Shown piece after piece: positions 17,273 to 26,254 of a DNA stretch of 64,000 nt; within the stretch, counting starts at the first letter, position 1; each line of letters begins with the position of its first letter. The DNA comes from Claveliimonas bilis (GTDB taxonomy: Bacteria > Bacillota > Clostridia > Lachnospirales > Lachnospiraceae). Position numbers and translations under genes: made by a program. The stretch spans positions 124,001-188,000 of the forward strand of contig NZ_AP027742.1 of assembly GCF_030296775.1 (NCBI RefSeq), written 5' to 3'. Under the pieces are notes generated by a model. It was not told the DNA's origin. It saw only the letters and a list, made by a program, of their open reading frames with translations, and did no database searches.

Positions 17273-19066
17273 TCAGTTCCCTGTCTGTCTGTTTTTTAAG
17301 ATTCTCCATAGTGTGCTGCGGCTGATTCCGAGCCGGCGAGAAGTTTTCTCTTTGCTGCCGTTTTCCTCTTTGAGAACCATCTGAATAATCTGATAATTGA
17401 TTTCTTCCATAGTCTGGGAGAGATCCAGATTAATGGGAACCTGAGTTGCGGAAAGATTAAGTTCCTGATCAAGCATATACTTCACATTCTGATAAGATAT
17501 ATATGGCGTCTGGGTGATAACTGCCAGTTCCCGGAGAATATGGCGAAGTTGATTCAGATTTTGCGGCCAGGAAAAATTTGTCATTAGCTCCATGGCTTCC
17601 GACTCTACCCCGATGATCTGCCTGCCCAGATGGACGTTGAGCCGGTGCAGGTATAGAGCGACAATGCTGGGAATTTCTTCTTTTCGTTCCCGCAAAGGTG
17701 GAAGCTTTAGTGTGAGACAGGAGAAATGATTTTCCAGGTAAGTTCTGCAGGTTTTTGTGTTTGGGTACTGTCTGGTATTCAAAACAAGGGAGAATATCAG
17801 ACGGTTCCGGTTGGCCAGACCGGCATTATCCAGATAGGCAAAAAGTTTATTGGCCTGTTCCTCGCTCAATGCCCCTGGATTCTTAATGTAAATTGTGGTG
17901 TGCAGAGTGTTCAACGGGGAATTTTCACTGGAAAGGAGGGTATTCCATTTACGTTCGTTTATCAGCTCACAGTCGATGGTATAAAAAGGTGCATGGCAAA
18001 ATGGACCGTTTTCGTAAAGAAGCGAGGCGGCTTTGTCTTTTCCTGTTCCGGATTCTCCTAGGATCAGAACCGGGAGCCGGCTCTTGCTATACTCATCGAT
18101 GGTGAATGAAATTGTTCCCATATTGTTGGAACTGCTGTAGGAATCCATGAAATCATTGGGAGTCTGATCTAATTTATTATAAATGTTGAACCCCAGATTT
18201 TCCTCTGAAAAAATGGCTTCCTTCTGTTTGATGGTGATGCCTGTATATTTTTGGCCAGCATAGTATAAATGGCGGTTGGACAGAGTATATATTTTATCCC
18301 GGATTTGACGTTCTATGCTCTGATTAGGTACTTTCAAAAAGGCTTTTAGATAGGTCTGCACCAGATTCATCAGGGAATTATTCTGGTCTTCCTGAGGAAA
18401 ACTGGAGAACCAGAGAAAACCGGCCGGATCATAGATCAGAAATTCCCGGTCATCGCTGGTAAGAAGCGCCTGAAAAAGATCTTTCTGCCTGTATACGTGT
18501 TCGGCGGAATGGATCAGTTCAATGGCGTTGTCGATTGCTGAATGAATGCTTTCTGTTCCAGAGGTGATGAGGATGGAATTTAAATTCAGCCGTTTGGCTG
18601 CGTTGATTCCTGTGATGTCACACAGTACCAGGGTACACCCGTTTTTTTTGGCGGCCTGAAGGGAGCGGTAAGCATCCTCTTCACTGGCGAACGTAAAAAT
18701 GTCAATGTCGTACTGCAGCAAGTCGCAGATCATGTGTGCATTTTCGGTGATGGAAGAGAAACCGGCGATGGCGAACTTCCCGGAATAATTCTGCGCCAGT
18801 TTGATAGTGCGGAGAATATCATAACCGGAGATAGAAATCTCCGCAACAGGAAGATCGACTGCGGAACGGATTAGCTTTGCTGTACCTCCCCGAGAGAGGA
18901 TGACGTCATAATTATTGTGGGCAAGGCTCATTGCGATTCTTTTTCCGGCGTCCAGGTCGCCCACTTCTACAGTTATATCCACGTCCTGTCGTTCTTGAGC
19001 AATGGCAGAGACCGCGTCTGCCAGCCCCTCGTAGGGAGCGATAACTAAAATTCTGATTTTACGCAT
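17273..19066 (-). CDS. PrpR-type transcriptional regulator with sigma54-activation motifs missing
   Basis: 597 residues. PrpR_N sensory domain is at about 3-190 (ILSRGGTAKLIR, DLPVAEISISGYDILRTI). A PAS-like segment is at about 205-285. The AAA+ domain has Walker A GESGTGKD at 337-344. A Fis-type HTH is at 572-593 (TSRRLGISRSTLWRILKN). The GAFTGA loop that contacts sigma54 is absent, with LLSSENSPLNTLHTT in its place, and the Walker B acidic pair is replaced (TIYIKNPGALSEEQ at about 391-404), while PPLRERKEEIP near 456 is kept. So it probably binds ATP without driving sigma54 remodelling, as in TyrR. It is divergent from locus 1, its probable target, with PrpR_N binding an acid or acyl effector. 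Confidence 0.85.
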   Translation of the reverse strand: MRKIRILVIAPYEGLADAVSAIAQERQDVDITVEVGDLDAGKRIAMSLAHNNYDVILSRGGTAKLIRSAVDLPVAEISISGYDILRTIKLAQNYSGKFAIAGFSSITENAHMICDLLQYDIDIFTFASEEDAYRSLQAAKKNGCTLVLCDITGINAAKRLNLNSILITSGTESIHSAIDNAIELIHSAEHVYRQKDLFQALLTSDDREFLIYDPAGFLWFSSFPQEDQNNSLMNLVQTYLKAFLKVPNQSIERQIRDKIYTLSNRHLYYAGQKYTGITIKQKEAIFSEENLGFNIYNKLDQTPNDFMDSYSSSNNMGTISFTIDEYSKSRLPVLILGESGTGKDKAASLLYENGPFCHAPFYTIDCELINERKWNTLLSSENSPLNTLHTTIYIKNPGALSEEQANKLFAYLDNAGLANRNRLIFSLVLNTRQYPNTKTCRTYLENHFSCLTLKLPPLRERKEEIPSIVALYLHRLNVHLGRQIIGVESEAMELMTNFSWPQNLNQLRHILRELAVITQTPYISYQNVKYMLDQELNLSATQVPINLDLSQTMEEINYQIIQMVLKEENGSKEKTSRRLGISRSTLWRILKNRQTGN

Positions 19067-19271
19067 AAAAATCTCCTTTTATTGATGATAAAAATATTAT
19101 AATCTATTATGTTTCATATTACAACAAACAATAATAAAAACGTGTCAAAATTAAACGAAAAAACAAATATTTTGCGTTGAATCATGAATATAAAAATGCT
19201 ATTGTATAAACACAAATGAAATAGGAATAAAATTTGTATTAAAATGAAACATTATGAATGGAGGAGATTAT
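19067..19271. promoter_or_regulatory. Divergent control region of carbon locus 1
   Basis: A 205-base AT-rich gap between the regulator and the Fe-ADH operon. TGTTTCAT at 19110-19117 and its reverse complement ATGAAACA at 19244-19251 form a widely spaced inverted pair, candidate half sites for the Fis-type HTH. No -24/-12 (GG..GC) sigma54 promoter was seen. A TTG-rich/TATTGT-TATAAA stretch around 19180-19210 is a weak sigmaA candidate. All assignments beyond the repeat itself are inference. Confidence 0.45.
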
Positions 19272-20426
19272 ATGGGATATCAAATTAAGATTCCAGCTTG
19301 CATTTACGGTGGAGAAGGATGTATTGAGAATATTAACAACATTATCGAAAAAGAAAATGCAAAGAAATTGATCGTTTATACAGACAAAGGAATTAGAAAA
19401 GCTGGTCTTCTTGATATTTTTACCAGAGTAGTGGATGAGATTGAGGCCGAGTATAAAGTGATTGATGATCTGACAGCAGAGCCTGCTTATCAGGATGCAG
19501 AGCGTGTTATCAGGGAGGCAGAAGATTACAGCGCAGACCTGATCATTGGTATTGGCGGCGGAAGCGTTATGGATGCGGCAAAATTGTGCTCCGTATTAAA
19601 AGGTGCAGATTATACCATCCGTGATCTTTTGAAAGATCCGACTCGGGCGAGAAAACAGGTGAAAACAGTGATGATCCCGACCACCTGTGGTACCGGATCC
19701 GAGGCAACATGTAACGCCATCGTTGCAATTCCGGAAGAAGAGTCCAAGCAGGGAATTGTTAATGACAGCATGATTCCGGACTATGTGATCCTGGATTCTC
19801 AAATGATCCGTAAACTTCCCAAATCCATTGTTGCAGCTACCGGCGTAGACGCTTTGGCTCATGTAGTGGAATGCTATACATCTAAAAAAGCAACTCCATT
19901 TTCCGATACATACGCAGCGGCAGGCGCAAGATTAATCTTCCATAATATCCGCGAAGCATACAGTAATCCGGATAATATGGAGGCAAAGAACAGCATGCTT
20001 CTTGGCGCTTTTTACGGCGGCGTTGCCATTACAGGAAGCGGAACCACAGCCGTTCATGCACTCTCCTATCCGCTTGGAGGAAAATATCATATTGCGCACG
20101 GTGTATCCAATGCGATTTTGTTTGCGCATGTTATGGAATACAACAAAGAGGCATGCAAAGACAGACTGGCACAGCTGTGCGATGCAGTATTTCCGGAGCA
20201 GAACTCCAAAAATGTTGATGAGAAAGCAGACTATATAATCGGACAGATAGCTGATATCGTGAAAGTGACTGACATTCCTACGGATCTGAATCAGTTTGGT
20301 GTAAAGATGGAAGACCTTGATTTTCTGGTAGACGCAGGAAGCAAACAGACCAGGCTTCTGGTGAATAATATGAGAGAGTTAAGCCTGGAAGATATCCGTA
20401 CGATTTATAAGAGAGTCCTGAAATAA
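19272..20426 (+). CDS. Iron-containing alcohol dehydrogenase
   Basis: A group III Fe-ADH fold, 384 residues from ATG 19272. An ATG 18 bases upstream is rejected because GGAGGAG lies between the two and serves the second. The NAD-binding motif GIGGGSVMDAAK is near 91-102 and GTGSEAT near 137. Metal ligands lie in DALAHVVECY, HALSYPLGG and HIAHGVSNA. The family reduces or oxidises small aldehydes, alcohols and hydroxyacids. As first gene of locus 1 it probably oxidises the imported acid sugar or an aldehyde product; the substrate cannot be told from sequence. Confidence 0.9.
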   Translation: MGYQIKIPACIYGGEGCIENINNIIEKENAKKLIVYTDKGIRKAGLLDIFTRVVDEIEAEYKVIDDLTAEPAYQDAERVIREAEDYSADLIIGIGGGSVMDAAKLCSVLKGADYTIRDLLKDPTRARKQVKTVMIPTTCGTGSEATCNAIVAIPEEESKQGIVNDSMIPDYVILDSQMIRKLPKSIVAATGVDALAHVVECYTSKKATPFSDTYAAAGARLIFHNIREAYSNPDNMEAKNSMLLGAFYGGVAITGSGTTAVHALSYPLGGKYHIAHGVSNAILFAHVMEYNKEACKDRLAQLCDAVFPEQNSKNVDEKADYIIGQIADIVKVTDIPTDLNQFGVKMEDLDFLVDAGSKQTRLLVNNMRELSLEDIRTIYKRVLK

Positions 20427-20474
20427 AATGAAAGCTTACAGATCATAATCTGGCAGGAAAGGAAGGATGAAGAA

Positions 20475-21518
20475 ATGATTAAGAGGCCGATTATTGGAAT
20501 TACCATGGGAGATCCGGCGGGAAATGGATCCGAGTTATCCGTAAAAGCATTGACAGATCCGAAAGTATACGAAGAGTGTCGTCCGATTATCATCGGCGAT
20601 GCTAACTGTATGGAACAGGCAGTGAAGATTGCCGGAAAAGAAGGGCAGATTAAGATTCATCCGGTGGAGGAAGTAAAAGACGCTAAGTTCGAATACGGAA
20701 CCATTGATGTTTATGATATGGGCCTTGTGGATATGGAAAAACATATCTTTGGAAAAGTTTCCAAAATGTGCGGTGAGGCGGCGTTCCAGTATGTAGTGAA
20801 AGTGATTGAGCTGGTCATGAAAGGAGAAATCGACGCTACAGTGACTAATGCACTGAACAAAGAGGCGATCAATATGGCTGGCCATCATTATTCCGGACAT
20901 ACCGAGATTTATGCGGATTATACCCATACATCTAAATATACAATGATGCTCGCACATGACAATCTCCGGGTGGTTCACGTATCTACCCATGTTTCTTTGA
21001 GCCAGGCCTGTAGTCTGGTGAAAAAGGATCGAGTTCTGGATGTGATCCGCATTGCGAACCAGGCCTGCAAGGATTTGGGAATCAAGACCCCGAAGATTGG
21101 AGTTGCCGGATTGAATCCGCATTGTGGGGAGAATGGAATGTTTGGTACCGAGGAGATTGAGGAGATTCAGCCGGCAATCGACGCAGCGATGGAAGAGGGA
21201 ATCTGTATTCCGGAGAAAAAACCGACTCCGCCGGATACAGTGTTTTCCAAAGCTCTCGGTGGATGGTACGACATTGTAGTTGCCATGTACCACGATCAGG
21301 GGCACATCCCGCTGAAAGTCAAAGGGTTTGTTTATAATAAGGAACTGAAGAAATGGGATGCGGTGGCTGGTGTGAATATTACCCTTGGGATTCCGATCAT
21401 CCGTGTATCAGTGGATCATGGAACCGGGTTTGATCAGGCGGGAAAGGGAACTTCAGATGCGCTGAGTCTGTTAAACTCCATTGAATACGCAATTCTCTTT
21501 GCCCGGAATCGAAAATAA
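20475..21518 (+). CDS. PdxA-family dehydrogenase, probably 4-phospho-threonate/erythronate dehydrogenase
   Basis: 347 residues with PdxA features: GITMGDPAGNGSE at the N-terminus, metal-binding GHTEIYADYTHT and YHDQGHIPLKVKG, and VSVDHGTGFDQAGKGTSD near the C-terminus. PdxA acts in vitamin B6 synthesis, but PdxA2 paralogues next to DUF1537 kinases oxidise and decarboxylate 4-phosphorylated acid sugars to dihydroxyacetone phosphate. Here the kinase follows 15 bases later and no pdxJ is present, so the catabolic reading is preferred. A second, diverged copy is at 33036. Confidence 0.88.
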   Translation: MIKRPIIGITMGDPAGNGSELSVKALTDPKVYEECRPIIIGDANCMEQAVKIAGKEGQIKIHPVEEVKDAKFEYGTIDVYDMGLVDMEKHIFGKVSKMCGEAAFQYVVKVIELVMKGEIDATVTNALNKEAINMAGHHYSGHTEIYADYTHTSKYTMMLAHDNLRVVHVSTHVSLSQACSLVKKDRVLDVIRIANQACKDLGIKTPKIGVAGLNPHCGENGMFGTEEIEEIQPAIDAAMEEGICIPEKKPTPPDTVFSKALGGWYDIVVAMYHDQGHIPLKVKGFVYNKELKKWDAVAGVNITLGIPIIRVSVDHGTGFDQAGKGTSDALSLLNSIEYAILFARNRK

Positions 21519-21533
21519 ACAGGGGGAAGAAAA

Positions 21534-22784
21534 ATGGTAAAACTGTTGATGATTGCAGACGATTTTACCGGAGCTTTGGACACAGGTGTCCAGTTTGCTA
21601 AAAAAGGGATTTGTACACAGATTTTCACAAAACAAAAGCTGGAGAAAGATGACATTAAAGAGGAAACAGAGGTTTTGGTGGTGGATACGGAATCCCGTTC
21701 CATGTCAAAAGAAGATGCATACAACGCTGTATACCAGCTATGTATCTGGGCAGCAGAGCACGAAGTGGAATATATCTTTAAGAAGACGGATTCGGCTCTG
21801 CGTGGCAACATTGGAGCTGAATTGCAGGCTATTCTGGATAGCGAAAAAGACAAAAGACTGTACTTTCTGCCAGGATATCCTCAGATCGATCGAATCACCA
21901 AAAATGGTATCCATTACATATCAGGAGAACTTCTGGAGAAAAGTGTTTTTGGCAGGGATCCCTTTGAACCGGTGACGAAATCATATCTGCCGGATATTAT
22001 AGGAGAACAGAGCAGTGTTCCCACTATCTGTGTCAGATGCGGGGAAAATATTCCTTCCCGAAAAGAGGAAAAGGAGATTGTGGTCTGCGACCTTGTTGAA
22101 ACGGAGGATATTGACCTGCGTCTGGATGAACTGTTCCGGAAGGAAAATATAAATCTGTTAGCTGGATGTGCGGCTCTGGCAGACCGTCTGGTGGAACGGA
22201 TCCCATTCCAGCGCCAAACGCCCGGAACCTACAGAAAGACTGAGTATTTCTACGTAGCTTGCGGAAGTCTGAACCGGATCACAGAACAGCAGGTGGTTTA
22301 TGCAAAGGAAAAAGCCGGATTTGCGGGAAGACATCTTACGGCATGTCAGAAACTGAATCCTTTCTACTATGATACGCCAGAGGGAAAACAATTTTTGGAA
22401 GAAATCTTACAGCTTTGTCAGAAAAAGAAAAAGGTAGTGCTTGATACCTTCGATGAGAATGAGGAAAAGGAAATCTATATGAGGGAGCATAAAATCTCTC
22501 CAGAAGAAGTGAGATACCTGATCGCAAATGCTCATGGAAGAATCGTTCGGGAGATCGTGAGCCGTCGGATGGACGTGACGATCCTGATGACAGGAGGCGA
22601 TACCTTGATGGGATATATGAAAAATATCGGATGCTCTCAACTGGAGCCGGTTTGTGAAATCGAACCTGGTATTGCAGTCTCTGTTCTGGAATGGAACGGA
22701 TGCCGGCAGCAGGTAATCTCGAAGTCAGGAGGTTTCGGTACAGAGGACATCATGGAAAAGATTGCAATAAAAATTTTAAAATAA
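21534..22784 (+). CDS. Four-carbon acid sugar kinase (DUF1537), copy 1
   Basis: 416 residues. It has the DUF1537 N-terminal motif MIADDFTGALDTGVQFAKKG, the substrate loop KKTDSALRGNIGAEL near 80-95, and the C-terminal nucleotide-binding parts MTGGDTLMGYM and SKSGGFGTEDI. DUF1537 members phosphorylate threonate, erythronate and related acid sugars (DtnK, OtnK types). Its neighbour is the PdxA-like enzyme that uses such products. It resembles copy 3 at 31713 more than copy 2 at 29981 in length and N-terminal motif. Confidence 0.9.
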   Translation: MVKLLMIADDFTGALDTGVQFAKKGICTQIFTKQKLEKDDIKEETEVLVVDTESRSMSKEDAYNAVYQLCIWAAEHEVEYIFKKTDSALRGNIGAELQAILDSEKDKRLYFLPGYPQIDRITKNGIHYISGELLEKSVFGRDPFEPVTKSYLPDIIGEQSSVPTICVRCGENIPSRKEEKEIVVCDLVETEDIDLRLDELFRKENINLLAGCAALADRLVERIPFQRQTPGTYRKTEYFYVACGSLNRITEQQVVYAKEKAGFAGRHLTACQKLNPFYYDTPEGKQFLEEILQLCQKKKKVVLDTFDENEEKEIYMREHKISPEEVRYLIANAHGRIVREIVSRRMDVTILMTGGDTLMGYMKNIGCSQLEPVCEIEPGIAVSVLEWNGCRQQVISKSGGFGTEDIMEKIAIKILK

Positions 22785-22805
22785 AGTGCAAAGGAGAGAT
22801 TCAAC

Positions 22806-23714
22806 ATGAAAAACGTGGAATTGAAAGGAATTATCACACCAATTCTGACCCCGATGAAAGAGGATGAGAGCATAAATCTGGATGAGCTTTGTATTCAGAT
22901 TGACCGTCTGATCGACGGAGGCGTACATGGCATTTTCTGCTTCGGGACCAACGGCGAGGGTTACATCCTGGACGAAAATGAGAAAATCGCAGTTTTGGAA
23001 GCAACTATTGATCATGTAAAAGGCCGTGTTCCGGTTTACGCAGGTTCGGGATGTATTTCCACCAGGGACACCATCCGTATGAGCAAAAAAGCACAGGAGC
23101 TGGGGGCAGATGTTCTGTCCATTATTACGCCAAGCTTTGCAGTTGCTTCACAGAAAGAACTGTATGATCACTATGTAGAAGTTGCAAAACATGTGGACAT
23201 CCCGATTGTTCTGTACAATATTCCTGCACGTACAGGAAACAAACTGCTTCCGGAGACAGTAGCAAAGCTTGCAAAGGATGTGGATGTAATCGTTGGTGCA
23301 AAGGATTCCAGTGGCGACTGGGACAACTTAAAAGCATATATTCAGCAGACAAAAGATCTGGATAAAGATTTTTATGTACTGTCCGGTAATGACTCCCTGA
23401 TTCTTCCGAGCCTGAAGGAAGGCGGATTCGGTGGTATCGCAGGATGCTCCAATGTATATCCACATGTACTTTCTTCTATCTATAATCTGTTCAAAGAGGG
23501 CAGAATCTCAGAAGCAGAGGCAGCACAGGAATCCATCGCCGGTTTCCGTGCGGTATTCAAATACGGCAATCCGAACACTGTTGTAAAAAAAGCCGTTTCA
23601 ATGCTTGGCTATCCGGTAGGCGAGTGCCGCAGCCCGTTTAACTATCTGTGCGACGAGGGGGTGGAAGCCCTGAAGAAAGTTCTTAAAGAGAACAAGAACA
23701 ATGGGATGAACTAA
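22806..23714 (+). CDS. Dihydrodipicolinate synthase/N-acetylneuraminate lyase family aldolase
   Basis: A TIM-barrel class I aldolase of 302 residues. It shows LKGIITPILTPM, GTNGEG near 45, the catalytic Tyr in VLYNIPARTG near 138 and the Schiff-base Lys in DVIVGAKDSSGDW near 166. Members cleave or condense pyruvate with aldehydes (DapA, NanA, KDG aldolase and others). In locus 1, with no lysine genes nearby, a catabolic retro-aldol step is likely, but the substrate is open. It starts 22 bases after the kinase. Confidence 0.88.
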   Translation: MKNVELKGIITPILTPMKEDESINLDELCIQIDRLIDGGVHGIFCFGTNGEGYILDENEKIAVLEATIDHVKGRVPVYAGSGCISTRDTIRMSKKAQELGADVLSIITPSFAVASQKELYDHYVEVAKHVDIPIVLYNIPARTGNKLLPETVAKLAKDVDVIVGAKDSSGDWDNLKAYIQQTKDLDKDFYVLSGNDSLILPSLKEGGFGGIAGCSNVYPHVLSSIYNLFKEGRISEAEAAQESIAGFRAVFKYGNPNTVVKKAVSMLGYPVGECRSPFNYLCDEGVEALKKVLKENKNNGMN

Positions 23715-23741
23715 TACATACATGTGAGAGGAGAAATCGGC

Positions 23742-24731
23742 ATGAAAGTAGTAATGACACAGGCTGTATGTCCGGAAGGACTGGCTATGCTGGAAGGAAA
23801 AGCTGACATTTACGTGGCTGATAATGGAGACCCCAACAATTATCTGGATGAAATGAAAGATGCAGATGCGCTGATCGTACGTATTGCAAAATGCGATGAA
23901 CATGCCATTGAGAACAGTTCGAATCTAAAAGTCATCGGACGTACTGGTGTGGGCTATGATTCTGTGGACGTGAAAACGGCTACTGCCCATGGGATTCCGG
24001 TTGTGATCACTCCGGGAGCGAACAATCGGAGCGTGGCAGAGCATGCTGTCGCTATGATGTTCGCTCTGTCCAAGAATATGCTGGAAGCGCAGATAGAGAT
24101 GGGCAAAGGCAATTGGAAAATCCGTGACGCGAAGAAGGCTTTTGAGCTGGAGGGAAAGACTGTAGGTATCCTGGGCCTTGGCGCAATCGGAAGAGAAGTT
24201 GCCAGGATATGTGAAGGATGTGGAATGAAAGTTTCAGCTTACGATCCGTTTATGAACAAAGAGCAGATTGAAGGTTACGGCGCCGTCTACTATGAGGACT
24301 ATGAAGAACTTCTGAAAGACAGTGATGTGGTGACTATCCATGTACCGCTCACCGAGCAGACAAAAGATATGATAAAAAAAGAGCAGCTGGAACTGATGAA
24401 GAAGACCGCTATTTTGATCAACTGCAGTCGCGGCGGGATCATCAACGAGGCAGATTGGGTAGAAGCATTGAAAAACGGCGTGATTGCTGGAGGCGGCACT
24501 GATGTGTACTGCAACGAACCGCCGGCAGCAGACGATCCGCTGCTGAACTGCCCGAATCTGGTGGCTAGTCCTCACTCTGCTGCCCAGACCCGGGAAGCTG
24601 TGATCAAGATGGCGCAGATGTGTATAAATGGCTGCCTGGCTATCATAGAAGGAAAGAAATGGCCTTACGTGGCCGACAAAGCTGTCTATGATCATCCGAA
24701 GTGGAAAAACGCCGAGTGGGCGGAAGTATAA
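23742..24731 (+). CDS. D-isomer-specific 2-hydroxyacid dehydrogenase (3-phosphoglycerate dehydrogenase-like)
   Basis: 329 residues from ATG 23742. A GTG at 23724 is rejected since the GAGAGGAGAA ribosome binding site falls inside that extension. The NAD motif GLGAIGREVARICEGCGM is near 143-160. Catalytic residues are in CSRGGIINE (Arg), with a Glu in CNEPPAADDPLL and the His in PHSAAQTREA. The family covers SerA, glycerate and hydroxypyruvate reductases. Its place in locus 1 suggests oxidation or reduction of a 2-hydroxyacid intermediate. Confidence 0.9.
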   Translation: MKVVMTQAVCPEGLAMLEGKADIYVADNGDPNNYLDEMKDADALIVRIAKCDEHAIENSSNLKVIGRTGVGYDSVDVKTATAHGIPVVITPGANNRSVAEHAVAMMFALSKNMLEAQIEMGKGNWKIRDAKKAFELEGKTVGILGLGAIGREVARICEGCGMKVSAYDPFMNKEQIEGYGAVYYEDYEELLKDSDVVTIHVPLTEQTKDMIKKEQLELMKKTAILINCSRGGIINEADWVEALKNGVIAGGGTDVYCNEPPAADDPLLNCPNLVASPHSAAQTREAVIKMAQMCINGCLAIIEGKKWPYVADKAVYDHPKWKNAEWAEV

Positions 24732-24764
24732 TAGAGAAGACTTTAATTGGAGGGATGGGAAATA

Positions 24765-26096
24765 ATGGATTCAAGTTTAGTTGCAATTATTGTTATTATA
24801 ATTACGATTGCCTTTTTTATATGGGGTAAATTCCCTATGAGTATTGTTTCTATGGCCGGCGCTGTGGCTATGGCAATGTTGGTACCGGAAGTAGAGCTGT
24901 CAGAAGTATATGAAGGATTCTCTGCTCCCGGATGGATCATGGTAGTCGGTATGTGCGTGGTCAGCGCTGCTCTGTTCGAGACTGGTGTGGCGGACCGTAT
25001 CGGTAAAAAGATCGGCAACTCCTGGTGGGCAAAATCTGAGCGCCGTTTCGTGGTTGCGGCGGCAACCTGTTGTACGATTATGTCTGCATTCATGAGCAAC
25101 AACGGAACCGTTGCCATCTGGATGCCGCTGATCGCGGTAGTAGCGGCAGGATCTGCTGGAAAGATCCGTTCCAAAATGGTTATCTTCGCGGCAGGAACCG
25201 GCGCTATCATCGGAGGAGGTTCTACCCTGATAGGTTCTACGTCTCAGCTGGCAGCTAACTCCGTACTGCAGGGTTATAAAGGTTATGAGGCGGGGCTGGG
25301 TGTATTCGATATGACCAAGATCATGCTCCCAGTATGTATCGTACAGATTATTTTCTGGGGAACTTTTGGTTACTGGCTGCTGAAAAAAGTCCTGAAACCG
25401 GGAAGCCCGCATTTCAACGATGGAAATATGTATGCAGAGGATCTCTATGAGGATAACGGAGAAGACAAATATGCAGATATTCCAAAGTGGAAAGGCAATG
25501 TGGCTCTGGGTACTATGCTTCTTTGTATCGTACTGTTCATTATTCAGGGATTTGAACCTTTCAGCAATTATCTGAATATTGCGCTGGTTGGTATGATCGG
25601 CGCCACCATCGTAATCGCTACCGGATGTATCGGTGTGAAGAAAGCTTACGCAGATCTTCCATGGGATGTATTTATCGTAATCGGTACAGTAAGTACACTG
25701 GGAACTGGTCTTGATGTGACCGGCGGCGGTGAGATGATCGCCAACTTCGTACTGAACTTCTTCGGAGGACAGAATGCTTCTGTTCCGGTACTGACTGTGG
25801 TTATCGCAGTGCTGTGTAGTGTACTGACCAATTTCATGCAGAACAATGCGACTGCGGCCATGTTGTGCCCGATTTGCATCCCGATGGCTCTTGCCCTGGG
25901 AATCAGCCCGGTACCGTGGGTAATTCTGATTGCGGCAACCTCCAATTTCGCAATCGCTACTTCTTACGGGACTGCTGTAAACATTCAGATCCTGCCGGCT
26001 GGTTACAAGTTTATGGACTTTGTGAAGATTGGTGGACCGTTGCTGATTATCTCTATCATTGTAGTTTCACTTACAGCGAACATGTTCCTCTTTTAA
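24765..26096 (+). CDS. SLC13/DASS family permease
   Basis: 443 residues with about 11-12 hydrophobic segments. Two inverted-repeat signatures of the SLC13 fold are clear, MSAFMSNNGTVAIWMPLI and LTNFMQNNATAAMLCPICIPMAL (SNN/QNN substrate-sodium sites). Members carry di- and tricarboxylates or sulfate. The TTG at 24747 is rejected in favour of ATG 24765, which follows GGAGGGA. As last gene of locus 1 it is the likely importer of the pathway substrate. That locus 2 uses a GntP permease instead suggests a different substrate, perhaps a dicarboxylic acid sugar. Confidence 0.88.
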   Translation: MDSSLVAIIVIIITIAFFIWGKFPMSIVSMAGAVAMAMLVPEVELSEVYEGFSAPGWIMVVGMCVVSAALFETGVADRIGKKIGNSWWAKSERRFVVAAATCCTIMSAFMSNNGTVAIWMPLIAVVAAGSAGKIRSKMVIFAAGTGAIIGGGSTLIGSTSQLAANSVLQGYKGYEAGLGVFDMTKIMLPVCIVQIIFWGTFGYWLLKKVLKPGSPHFNDGNMYAEDLYEDNGEDKYADIPKWKGNVALGTMLLCIVLFIIQGFEPFSNYLNIALVGMIGATIVIATGCIGVKKAYADLPWDVFIVIGTVSTLGTGLDVTGGGEMIANFVLNFFGGQNASVPVLTVVIAVLCSVLTNFMQNNATAAMLCPICIPMALALGISPVPWVILIAATSNFAIATSYGTAVNIQILPAGYKFMDFVKIGGPLLIISIIVVSLTANMFLF

Positions 26097-26113
26097 TAAC
26101 AAAGAGGGATGTA

Positions 26114-26172
26114 AAGGAGGCGTTGCAAAATAGATGATTAATTCATCTATGGAGCAACGCTCCTTTTTTACT
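26114..26172 (+). terminator. Terminator of carbon locus 1
   Basis: AAGGAGGCGTTGC pairs with GCAACGCTCCTT (one bulge), enclosing a smaller ATAGATGA/TCATCTAT hairpin, followed by a T run. It closes the Fe-ADH to SLC13 operon. Confidence 0.8.
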
Positions 26173-26254
26173 TTATAGAAAAAAGCATGATTGATGAATT
26201 TTGAGAAAAAGAAAACCCGCTGAAAAGCGAGCATGGAAATTAGACGGTTCAAGG

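Noticed and set aside
19067-19271. A sigma54 -24/-12 promoter expected beside a PrpR-type regulator
   Set aside because: No GG-N10-GC pattern of the right form was found, and the regulator lacks GAFTGA.
20535-21305. 256-codon minus-strand open frame inside the PdxA-like gene
   Set aside because: It is a shadow of the conserved plus-strand gene; its translation is rich in Cys and His without motifs.
20475-21518. Vitamin B6 biosynthesis role for the PdxA-like genes
   Set aside because: Both copies sit with DUF1537 kinases and sugar-acid permeases, and no pdxJ or pdxB context is present.
17064-26172. att site pair formed by the tRNA-Arg 3' end
   Set aside because: I did not find a second copy of the tRNA 3' end in the window and there is no integrase gene.
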